Positions 22,569-32,861 of a DNA stretch of 64,000 nt are shown in pieces; position 1 is the stretch's first letter; the number at the start of each line of letters is the position of its first letter. The notes under the pieces were generated by a model, which had not been told where the DNA came from, searched no databases, and saw only the letters and a program-made list of their open reading frames with translations. Origin of the DNA: Lingula anatina. Lineage: Eukaryota > Brachiopoda > Lingulata > Lingulida > Lingulidae. The translations under genes and the position numbers were made by a program. Location of the stretch: positions 51,999 to 115,998 of the forward strand of contig NW_019775504.1 in NCBI RefSeq assembly GCF_001039355.2, written 5' to 3'.

Positions 22569-23842
22569 CCCCGGTCACACCTACACGACGCAGGATCGGT
22601 GCACGGCCGACGCGCTGAAAAAAATTAGGCAATTTTGGCATTTTTGGCCAGTGCGCTGTTATGCGTTTGCACTCGTCAAACGCGCCGGGCGACAGTTATG
22701 CATTCGTTTTCATTCGCTCTTGTGCGTCTGAGTTTTTGTGCATGCACAAAAATGTGCGTTCAGCTCGACGCATGAACTTACACGTCAAAAGGTCGCTCGA
22801 CATACGCAGAGGCCGCTGGACCAGCGTCAATCAGACGTTGAAGAAACGTTAGGTGTTCGTTTCAAAATTCGTTGACTTTGGCGTAGCGAGCACACAGTAT
22901 GCTTCCAACGCTTGTGTAGTCCAAGGCCATCATAAAGATTTTAATAGCAAGCATCATCCTCCACAACCTTATGAGGACCCGGTATTCACTGCAGAGCCAG
23001 CAGCTTGAAGTTTTTGAGAACCTGGGTCAAGAGTTTGCTGCTGGTGAGTGGAGAAATGGCCAAAATATACAGGACACCCGCATCGTCACTGGCAGCAACA
23101 CGTCCAGCAAGGAAGGAAAAAACAGAAATATCATCAAACACTGGGTTAACTCTGAAGCCGGATCTGTTCCATGTCAAGAAAGGATGATTTAGACCACCTC
23201 TTTCTTCCCTTTGAAATAGACTAAACAAGACATTAAATAATACCCTGTGGTACAAAATACATTATTCACATGTGATGTTACTGTAATTAAAGTTACAATC
23301 AGGGTTAAATTTTGTTCTCTTAGATGATCTTAATTTTGGTATTTTGTAAAGTTCGATTTTTACATAACTTAATTGGATAACAATTACATTGACAGTGTAT
23401 ATAATGTTATTGCTTCTCTTTATTATTTTGCTGTTTAAAATCACCTTCCCAATGAATAAAACGATAAATGTGTATCCAAGAAAACAAACACGATCAAGAA
23501 TTTATGCACAGAAATGTATTTGTAAATATAATAAAACAATAAAAAAGAAAAACCAAGAAAACGCTATCTGTTCGCTTAATGCGTGCTGAATGCGAGGGCC
23601 ATTCGTTCCTTGCGCCAAAAACCCATTGTGCATTTGTTGGGTTTTTTTACGCGTGCGTATTATATTCGATCTTCATGCGCCCTTTATACGCAAAATACGC
23701 CAACAAAACGCTATGTATTCGCTATTAACTCGCAATTTTTCTGGAAAAATTTTGTCAAAAGTTGGGCGCACAACAGCGCATTTGGCTTAATTTGATGCGC
23801 AATGCATTCGTACCTCGTGCGTTCTATAGGTGAGACCGGGCC
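22569..23842. mobile_element. Non-autonomous DNA transposon with CCCGGTC(A/T)CACCTA ends
   Basis: The left end CCCCGGTCACACCTACACGA is matched in reverse complement by the right end (GGCCCGGTCTCACCTATAGA). Both subterminal regions are rich in GCG, TGCGC and CGCATT-type words, unlike the AT-rich interior. Total about 1.27 kb. The interior has only short readings on both strands (for example 22986-23255 minus) and no recognised transposase. Confidence 0.65.
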
Positions 23843-24264
23843 TTTACGCTGGGCAACATTATATTGAGCTTTAAAAACCTGAACTTATTTTGAAACAGGC
23901 TTTTTTTATAGATACTCTCTTTTATCTGTCCCTATCATCTATAAGAAAAGTTTGGTTGACATGAAACCGGACACGCAGGAAAAAATTTTGCGCAAGTTTT
24001 GTTAAAAGACTGTGTTTGCGACCATGGTGGTGTGTCCACCAGAATAATGACGACAATCCTGGTAAAAAATGAGGGGTTTAAAGAGAGAAGGTGCTCTTAG
24101 TAAAGTCTCAGCATGAAAAAAAAGGTACATGTAGAACCTCTACGGTTTATCTCCACATTGGTGATACGAGGAAGTGTAAACCCTTTTGTCTGAATGCGAT
24201 ATCACCTCAAAAGCATCTGCTTCAACACTGACTAACGTTTTGACCAATTTATTTTAAAATAATC

Positions 24265-25085
24265 AATAAGAAATACAGGTAAAAATCCAAAGCAAATTAT
24301 CATCTAATACGCCCTTGATGCTAAACGTCAATTACATATCTTATTTAAACTTCATTTTTTACAAATGATTATAACCTACAGGTAACTATGGCATACAGTT
24401 ATCGGGTATGTATGATCTGATTATATGTTACATCAGTTAATAACAATGGCAAATTGATGACAATCTTTTCTTCAGATCTAGAGTTAATCTAATTAATAAA
24501 TACATCCATACATTTTATCTGTAGTGTATGTTGACAGAATAAGGTAAAATAACCATAGAATTCCTTTTAATAAGAAATACAGGTAAAAATCCAAACCTCG
24601 TGTAAAAAACATATGTCCTATATCATAACACGCTATTATAGCATCAAAATGCTAAAAATTTTATTATATATGTTATATCTAATTTAATTTTCATATTTCA
24701 CAAAGGATTAAAACCTAACTATGGCATAAACATCCAGCATGATTAAAACCTAACTATGGCATACAACTATCACAGGCCCGTAGCCAGAAGGTTCGGGAGG
24801 TTCGAAAAAAAATTCCCTTTTCGCTTGCCATGGGAAAAAGATTCCTCTGTGAAAATTTTTATCTAGGCACATGATGGTAAAATGTCCACTTTTTAAGAAA
24901 AAAAAGACCTCCCCCCCTTTTGAAATTGCTGGGCCACGGGCTCGAATCATATGTTACATTTGTTAATAACGATGACGAATTGATGAAAATGTTTCTTCAT
25001 TGTTAATCTTATCATTAAATACATTCAAAAATTTCATTTGTAGTGCATGTTGACAGAATAGGGTTGGATAACTACAAAATTTATT
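24265..25085. repeat. Local tandem duplication split by a MITE
   Basis: The unit starting AATAAGAAATACAGGTAAAA at 24265 recurs at 24569. Shared later blocks are ACCTA.(A/C)..TAACTATGGCATA, ATATGTTACAT, GAATTGATGA and ATGTTGACAGAATA. The second unit is longer because it carries an internal short repeat and the element at 24773-24943. Confidence 0.75.
24773..24943. mobile_element. CAGGCCCGTAGCC MITE, copy 1
   Basis: About 170 bases beginning CAGGCCCGTAGCCAGAAGGT and ending GGGCCACGGGCTCG, an imperfect inverted repeat of the start. It contains GGTTCGGGAGGTTCG and the AAAATGTCCACTTTTTAAGA block shared with the copy at 33614. It interrupts the second unit of the local duplication. Confidence 0.7.
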
Positions 25086-25400
25086 TCACTGCTACACCAC
25101 AACCTTTGTTCTAGTGTTTAACCAGTGCTGCCGCCTGGCGATTGTCTGAAAGAACTACACTAGGTTTTAGTCACACGATTAAGTCGTGAGTATTGCTGAA
25201 TACCAGTATGTCGTAGATATTAAGGTTGGATTTTATATATATCTAATTTTATATATCATATCGTATTCTACTGCCACAAAGTGAAATCTAATTTTCGCGG
25301 GACCTATATATATTAGATATTGTGCAACGTGACTATAGCTGTTTCGTTTCTGCTTCGTTTTTGTATGTAGTCACCGAAATAACGGATATAAGTGTGTGGG

Positions 25401-25474
<74 letters not shown>
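25401..25474. repeat. (AT)n microsatellite
   Basis: About 37 AT units just downstream of the membrane-protein stop codon (in its transcription sense), within its likely 3' UTR or flank. Confidence 0.95.
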
Positions 25475-25476
<2 letters not shown>

Positions 25477-25539
25477 TTACAGTAAGACATATATATAAGT
25501 TGGGGCATGATTTCTGATAAACTGTTGTTGACTGCTAGT

Positions 25540-26646
25540 CTAATCTTTTGGCGGACAAGTAATAGATTGTAAATCAGGTAAGACCCCCCAAAAAATAATG
25601 ACCACGCTTCCCAAGTACAAGAGACGGTTTAAACAAGAAAAAAACTTCTCACACGGGTTCGGGCAAGGCCCAGCGCAGATGACGCAATCTCTCCTGCAGA
25701 AATCGCACTCGCATGCGCAGATGTCTCTACATTTGTCGAAGCACATGGAACAGTGACATCCGCGGTCTGGTGCCTTCTCATATAGGCAGCAAACGAAGCA
25801 ACACTGACCTAAGACAAGTTCACCCGTCTCTCTTACTGTTACCATGCGACAACAAAAGCATTTGATCTTTCTAAAGTATCGGCTTTTACAACAGAGGTCG
25901 GGATCAAACCAAATCCTAGCATCCGTCTCAAGGCTTCGAAGAAATACGGAGAAAAAATCGGTGACTGCCGATGATTTTGCCAACTTAAGGACCAAGCCAG
26001 CTGTGTCGACTTCACTTGTCTGCCCATCGCAGAAGCAATGAAATATTAACGGTAAAATTCCTTGCGGTATTTTCGAACAGAACAGCACAAATATCTCGTA
26101 GGTTGTTTTCAGCCTGCGTTTGCCGAATAGCCCTTTGACGTCCATGGTATTAGACCTGCGTTGACGTATGTCTATGACAGTTTCGTTTATGAGGTGCAAA
26201 AGTTGCAACAAGGCAAGAACGGAGGCCAGTATTGAAAGTACGAGCGACCAGACTTCTCCGCATTCAGCACTCTTCGGCTCCAAATAGAAACTCCAGTCTG
26301 CGTATAAATCCCAGGCTGTACAAGCAACAGATAGGATACGCACAATCACGTCCCAAACGATCTTCTTTTTCGTCTTGGGTTTGCTCTTCTTTTCTCTCCT
26401 TTTCTTCTCTATTTTCTGTCGCAAATATTCAGCCTCGAACCTCCGTATGTTAGCATACCATGTCTTTGTCCCAGGTCTTCCTTCTATGACCGGCTTGTCT
26501 GTTGATGGGGGTTCGGTTATGACGTCACTCTGGCCGCCAATGTTTCTCATTTCAATATCTTGTTCTCTTCCAAAATACCCATGGTTGTCAAATTCAAACC
26601 CGTTATTATCCCATCCATATTCCCGGGGAACTTGCCTACGAGCTGC
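25540..26646 (-). CDS. Unrecognised multi-pass membrane protein with Cys-rich domain (terminal exon; 5' exons not found)
   Basis: One open reading runs from a splice-like acceptor (TTTTGTTCTAG, exon base 26646) to a stop at 25540. It contains 32 codons before the first ATG (26550) and 336 from it. Because the frame is open back to the acceptor, the ATG may not be the true start and upstream exons are likely. Numbered from that ATG: a basic stretch at 46-63 (KIEKKRREKKSKPKTKKK), hydrophobic segments at about 64-90, 99-122, 149-173 and 308-326, and 22 cysteines between 220 and 306 in CxC, CC and CxxC patterns suggesting metal binding or dense disulfides. A distant tie to XK-related-type membrane proteins crossed my mind (DLYADWSFYLE segment) but is unsupported. 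Function unknown. Confidence 0.7.
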   Translation of the reverse strand, partial: AARRQVPREYGWDNNGFEFDNHGYFGREQDIEMRNIGGQSDVITEPPSTDKPVIEGRPGTKTWYANIRRFEAEYLRQKIEKKRREKKSKPKTKKKIVWDVIVRILSVACTAWDLYADWSFYLEPKSAECGEVWSLVLSILASVLALLQLLHLINETVIDIRQRRSNTMDVKGLFGKRRLKTTYEIFVLFCSKIPQGILPLIFHCFCDGQTSEVDTAGLVLKLAKSSAVTDFFSVFLRSLETDARIWFDPDLCCKSRYFRKIKCFCCRMVTVRETGELVLGQCCFVCCLYEKAPDRGCHCSMCFDKCRDICACECDFCRRDCVICAGPCPNPCEKFFSCLNRLLYLGSVVIIFWGVLPDLQSITCPPKD

Positions 26647-26650
26647 CTAG

Positions 26651-27060
26651 AACAAAAATAAAGATCTAATTTAAAAAACAGAACGATTTATCACAAAGCA
26701 TTTTGTATACTGATACATCGGCAGAATTGGTTTTATTATGAGATTAAGCAACATAATATCAGTCATGTGACCGAGGGGGGGATGGTCGGGGGGTTCGAAC
26801 GAAACGCCCTTTTCTCTGGAAAAAGGTCCGCTCTGATCCAAAATTTGATCTAGCTTGTATGTCTATTTATTTACCCGAAGAAGCCGGCTTGTAAAAGTGG
26901 ACGTGTTGTTATAAAAATAAGCAAAGCCTTGGTAGCTTTTCTCGTAGTACGGTATGATTGTATTGCTATCTGATCGCTATCTGTAATGGGGGAGAACGGC
27001 AGTACTCTGCATGGTACTAACACAAAGACCCAGCTTGTTTTTGTGCTTGGCGTTTCTTCA
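26651..27060. other. Presumed intron or flank of the membrane-protein gene, with MITE remnant
   Basis: Non-coding. Around 26775-26840 a GGGGGGTTCGAACGAAACGC ... AAAAAGGTCCGCTCTGATCC stretch resembles the interior of the CAGGCCCGTAGCC MITE (33614-33728) but lacks recognisable ends. No upstream exon of the minus-strand membrane protein could be identified. Confidence 0.4.
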
Positions 27061-27560
27061 CCATTATTTAAACTTTTATGTGAAAAATAATTTGCAAATT
27101 TGCTGCAAACATGAAACAATTTCTTGCAATTTCTTGCAAATTAATTAACTTGGTGTGTATAAAAGCTGAGTTTCTTGCAAACATTTATGTAAATGAGGAG
27201 TTTCTTGCAAATTTACTGCATTTGCAACAATGTTATATATATAATAAGTGTTTCTTGCAAACTTCCTGCAAAATGTTATGTAAATGAAGGTTTTCTTGCA
27301 AATTTGCAACAAGGTATAGTTATCCTTGCAAACTTTCTTCAGGCTTTTATGTAAATGAGCAGTTTATTGCAAATTTGCTGCAAATTTGTAACAGTGTATA
27401 GTCTTTCTTGCAAACTGCCAGCAAACTTTTATGTAAATGAAGGTGAATTTGCACCTAATTTGCAACAACTGTGATTTTTCTTGCAACAACCTGCAAACAG
27501 TTTCTTGCAGACTATTTGGTTTGCAGCAAATTTGCTGCAAGTTTGCTGCAAACTTTTCAC
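27060..27560. repeat. Degenerate TTGCAAA tandem repeat
   Basis: Over about 500 bases, TTTCTTGCAAA, TTTGCTGCAAA and TTATGTAAATGA(A/G)G alternate with a rough 60-70 base period (seven or so turns). A diverged relative is present near 11260-11350. No coding frame is kept. It lies between the membrane-protein exon and the 28-33 kb array. Confidence 0.75.
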
Positions 27561-28440
27561 TTTGCTAAGGATATAGTTTATTGCAATTATTACCCTCAAT
27601 GAAACTCAGATACCAATAATATGACGGTACTTTTTCGTCAATGAAAGGTCACCATGCAGAAGAACCTCCCTGAGCGTATATAGCTGTTCTTATCTAATTT
27701 AATATATCTATCGCGGACGCGTCACTTGTATTGAAAAACCTCGTCTTTCTTTTTCAGACAAGAGAAAAGTGTTTATTGCTCACGTTATCAATACCCCGCC
27801 AGTGATAAGGTTTTAGCATCGTCCACATCGTCCACAGACATTATGGAATGTGTCAACCTGTATTTGCCTTTTTACCTCGCTGGTTTATAAATTATACTTA
27901 ATATCTTGAAACAATTAACGGATGGATCATTTTGCACATCCTTTTTATTTTTATCTCCCAATTCATATTATTCTACAACATCCCTTTGTTCATTTTGTTC
28001 GTCTGCATATAAAAAGGCTAATAATAATGATAATATGATAATAATCTTTATTGAAATATTGCAACCTGAAGGTTGCAGATATACAATATATACATAATTT
28101 ATTTATTTTTAATTTATTTATGTCAAAGAAGACTGGTCATTTTTTTGGCCCTATTGCACAGTATAAGTTGTCGCTGTCGCCTCCTTGGGTAGGATAAAGC
28201 CCGGCTGCCATATAAGGCGCACAAAGCTGGCAAACGTACCATTTCTCCACTGCCAAACCAGGTATCTGCTTCAACCCCTAAGTGATGATCAAGTACCAAG
28301 CGGGGAGACATCAGGTACGTTTATAACGGACTGGTACAGCTGTATGTCCCCGGACGGGTCTGAACCTACTTTCTCCCGCTCTGGGTAGAATACTGACCGT
28401 TTCTGGGTAGAATACTGAAACCGCTTGGCTTTCTTTATTG
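27560..28440. other. Intergenic stretch without recognised gene
   Basis: AT-rich and non-coding, except for a more GC-balanced patch at about 28140-28400 that has no recognised product and only short readings. That patch ends with a tandem CTGGGTAGAATACTGA (28380-28410) just before the array begins. Confidence 0.4.
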
Positions 28441-31400
28441 AGGTTAAATTTTACCCATGCCGCTTATATGGACAGTTGCTACTCCTCTATCGTTGTATGA
28501 AGATATCTGTGCAAATTTGTGTAAATAATATTTGTCATCTCCATCCCAATGTACCACAAACTTTCATTTTCCCATTCATAACAAGAAAAAAGGCGACAAG
28601 AATCTCGATTGTTCGAGATTTGGCCATGTGCAAATTCTTGGAAAGAATATTTGTCTCCTCCATCCCAGTGCACCACAAACTTTCATTTTCCCATTCATAA
28701 CAAGAAAGAAGGCAACCAAGAATCTCGATTGTTCGAGATTTATCCAAACAAGGCCCCACTAACCCACTATGCTAATCATTTTAACAATAACAACAATGTA
28801 GCAAATTGTTTCGTGTATCAAATGTTATGGCCTAAGGGATAAAAAATACATCAACTATTCAATAAGAATCATCATCCTAAAATTATTATGTGACGAGTCA
28901 GGAAAAGTTATTATTTGCAAACAACTTTGCAGATATTGTTTGCGGGGTTGAAATATTTTGAACTGAAGATTTAAGTTGAAGATTAAAGATAACTTCTAGT
29001 TTAATCGTACCGTGCTCGTTAACAAAATGAATCGATCCCAAATGGGGTCAGGCAGTCACGCCCACTTGGTATCAGTGGCAGCATGTGTCTCAATTGAGAC
29101 GATCCCTCTAATGGGGAATTGAGCATGTGCAAATTGTGCATGTACGTAAATATTCTCTGGAGATTGTTGTCGCCATAAAATATCGTTTAAGTACGCCAAA
29201 CTTCTTTAACATTGCATCCTTTGAAACAGCGCCCTTTTTAGCGTCCGTTTCTTTCTAGGCCAAAATATTCGTGGAAAGAACATTTTAACCTTGCTGTGTG
29301 TGAATAAGGGTTAAGCCTATTACAGCATCATAACCCGGGCGTGATTTGTCCAAGTGGAGGTCCTTTCCAGGGGAATACAATACCCCCAGTTAAAAATGAA
29401 ATAAGACAATACACTGTATATTTTGTTTCTGTTTACAATATTAGTTATGTAAATGAATACTTTGACAAAAATATATCACCCAGATACGCGGCGATCGTGC
29501 GTGTTCAGATGGCCCAGAAAGAAAAGGACGCTGAATAGGGCGCCGTTTCATAGGATGGAATGTCAAACAACAGTTATTGTGAACATCTTATAAAAATATC
29601 AGCAAACTTACCGACATGTTTCTGGGCTTTGATTGAACTTAAACAACCGTCTTTTAGCAGGTGCCTTGACTTTTGTATTTATATGGAGAATTGGGACTTC
29701 TTTATCGCTGTATGAAGTTATCCTTGCAAGTGCAAGTTCTTGGAAAGAACATTTTATTACCATGCTGTGTTTAAATAAGGGTTAAGGTTATCTACTTTAT
29801 GTGTGAATAAGGGTTAAAGTTATCTACCTTATGAGCTACCTAAAGATTATTCCCAGGGAACACACGCCCCCAGTTAAACAATGATATAAGACAGTGCGCT
29901 GTATACATTGTTTCTGTTTACGATATAAGTTAATGAATATTGGTAATGATAAATGAGTACTTTGACAAAAATTATATACCACAGATACGCGGCGATCGTG
30001 CGTGTTCAGATGGCCCAGAAAGAAAAGGACGCTGAAAAGGACGCCGTTTCATAGGATGGAATGTCAAACAACAGTTACATTGTATTGTGAACATCTGCGA
30101 AAAATGGCAGCGAACTAACCGAAATATTTCTGTGCTTTGACTGAACTTAAACAACCGTCCAGTCGCAGGTGCCTTGACTTTTGTACTGATATGGACAGTT
30201 GCCACTCCTTTATCGTTTTATGAAGGTATCCGCGCATGTGCAAATTCGTGGAAAGAATATTTTTCTCCGCCATCCCAATGTACCACAAACTTGCATTTTC
30301 CCATTCATAACAAGAAAGAAGGCAACAAGAATCTCGATTGTTCGAGATTTGGCAAAACAAGGCCGCTTTTATTATATGAACCCACTATCCTAATCATTTT
30401 AACAATTATAACAATGTAGGAAATTGTTGTCTGTATTAAATGTCAAATATTCAGTAAGACTTATCATCCTAAAAATTATTATGTGATGAGTCAGGAAAAG
30501 TTATTATTTACAAACAATTTTTTCACAAATTTCGTTTGTCGGGTTGAAATATTTTGAACTAAAGATTTAAGTTGAAGATTAGACATAAATTCTAGTTTAA
30601 TCGAACCGTGCGCGTTAAAATGAATCGATCCGAAAATGGGGTCAGGCAGTCACGCCCACTTGGTATCAGTAGCAACATGTGCCTCACTGGAAACGATCCC
30701 TCTAATGGGGCATTGAGCATATGTGCAAATTGCGCATAAGCTCTGGAGATTGTTGTCGCCATAAAATATCGTTTGATTACGCCAATCTTCTTTAACATTG
30801 CATCCTTTGAAACAGTGCCCTTTTTAGCGTCCGTTTCTTTCTAGGCCAAATTACTCGTGGAAAGAACACTTTAACCTTGCTGTGTGTGAATATGGGTTTA
30901 AGCCTAGTTACAGCATCATTATCCGGGCGTGATTTATCCACTTGAAAGGCCTTTTCCAGGGGAATATAATACCCTCAATTAAAAATGAAATAAGACAATA
31001 CACTGTATACTTTGTATCTGTTTACAATATTAGTTAGGTAAATGTATACTTTGACAAAAATATATCACACAGATACACAGTGATTGTGCGTGTTCAAATG
31101 GCCCTGAAAGAAAAGGACGCTGAAAAGAACGCTTTTTCATAGGATGGAATGTCAAACAACAGTTATTGTGAACATCTGAGAAAAAAGGCGGCAAACTAGC
31201 CGACATGTTTCTGTGCTTTGACTGAACTTATACAACCGTCCAGTCGCAAGTGCCTTGACTTTTGTATTGATTTGGACAGTTGCTACTCCTTTATCGTTGT
31301 ATGAAGATATCTGCGCTTGTGCAAATTCGTGGAAGGAATATTTGTCTCCTCCATCCCAACGTGCCACAAAACTTTCATTTTCCCATTCATAGCAAGAAAG

Positions 31401-32860
31401 AAGGCAACAAGAATCTCGATTGTTCGAGATTTGGCAAAACAAGGCCGCTTTTATTATATGACCCCACTATTCTAATCATTTTAACAATAATAACAATGTA
31501 GCAAATTGTTGTCTGTCTTAAATGTCAAATATTCATTATTATGTGACGAGTCAGGAAAAGTTTTTATTTACGTTCAAAATATTCAACTTAAATCTTCAGT
31601 TCAAAATATTTCAACCCCGACAAACGAAATTTGTGAAAAAATTGTTTATTTACAAACAATTTTTTCACAAATTTCGTTTGTCGGGTTGAAATATTTTGAA
31701 CTGAAGATTTAAGTTGAATATTAGAGATAACTTCTAGTTTAATCGCACCTTGCGCGTTAACGGATGAATCGATCGCAAAATGGGGTTAGGCTGTCACGCC
31801 CACTTGGTATCAGTGGCAGCATGTGTCTCAAATGAGACGATCCCTCTAATGGGGAATTGAGCATGTGCAAATTGTGCATGTACGTAAATAAGCTCTGGAA
31901 ATTCTTGTCGCCATAAAATGTCGTTTGACTACGCCAAAATTTTCTTTTACATTGCATCCTTTGAAACAGCGTCTTTTTGAGCGCCCTTTTCTTTCTGGGT
32001 CAAAATACTCCCGAAGAGAACATTTTAACCATGCTGTGTGTGAATAAGGGTTATATTAAGCCTACATGTAGTTAGAACACTATTATAGGGGCGTGGTTTA
32101 CCCACGTGAAAGTCCTTTTCCAGGGGAATATACTGCCTCCAGTTAAAACAATTATATCAGACAGAGCACTGTTCACATTGTTTCTGTTTACAATATTAGT
32201 TAGATAAATGAATACTTTGGCAAAAATATATACCATATATACACGGTAATTGTGCGAGTTCAAATTGAAAAGAAAGAAAACGACGCTGTTTCATAAATTG
32301 GAATGTGAAACAAGTTTTTGTGAACACTTGAGCAAAGAAAAGAAAAGCAGCAAACTTACCGACATGTTTCTGGGCTTTGACTGAACTTATACAACTGTCT
32401 TGTGGCAGGTGCCTTGACTTTTGTATTGATTTGGAGAATTTCGACTTCTTTATAGTAGTACGAAGTTATCCGCGCATGTGCAAGTTTGTTTTAAACCATA
32501 CTGTGTGTGAATATGGGGTTAAGGTTACCTACCTGGGAGAGCACTTTAGCAACCGTCCAGTCGCAAGTGTCTTGACTTATCTTTATCGCTGTATGGAGTT
32601 ATCTTGGAAAGAATATTTCAAACCATGCTGTGTGTGTGTATAAGGGTTAAGGTTATCAACCTGGGAGAGCATCTTAATCTTGACATGCTACCCACGTGAA
32701 AGATTTTTACCCAGGGAATATACTGCTCCAATTAAAAAATGACAGAAGACAGTACAGTGTTCACAGTTTCTGTTTACAGTATTAGTTAGGTAAATGAATA
32801 CTTTGACAAAAATATATCACCCAGATACACCAAATTTCGAGAATCTTTAGACCTTTTCGT
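28440..32860. repeat. Degenerate tandem array, about 1.1-1.7 kb units
   Basis: Blocks recur in fixed order. GACAGTTGC(T/C)ACTCC is at about 28468, 30193 and 31273. CCATCCCAA(T/C)GT(A/G)CCACAAA, CAACAAGAATCTCGATTGTT and GAGATTTGGC follow each. The block containing GGTCAGGCAGTCACGCCCAC is at about 29047, 30639 and, diverged, 31784. GGCGTG(A/G)TTT(A/G)(T/C)CCA is at about 29338, 30925 and 32090. GAAAGAAAAGGACGCTGAA is at about 29518, 30016 and 31108. Unit spacing is about 1.7, 1.1 and 1.1 kb, with shorter partial units at 28.5-28.8 and 32.4-32.8 kb. No reading frame is shared by the units, so the array is non-coding. Confidence 0.8.
31579..31721. repeat. Perfect-looking hairpin, about 68-base arms, inside one array unit
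   Basis: Left arm 31579-31647 and right arm 31653-31721 are reverse complements with a loop of about 6 bases. Blocks include TTCAACTTAAATCTTCAGTT with its complement, and CAAACGAAATTTGTGAAAAA with its complement. The other array units (near 28.93 and 30.52 kb) contain only the right-arm sequence in single copy, so the left arm is a local inverted copy. Confidence 0.85.
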
Positions 32861-32861
32861 C

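Noticed and set aside
28370-28410. tRNA B-box-like GGTTCAGACCC on the minus strand, suggesting a SINE
   Set aside because: The box deviates from consensus, there is no A box at the right distance and no poly(A) or tail repeat.
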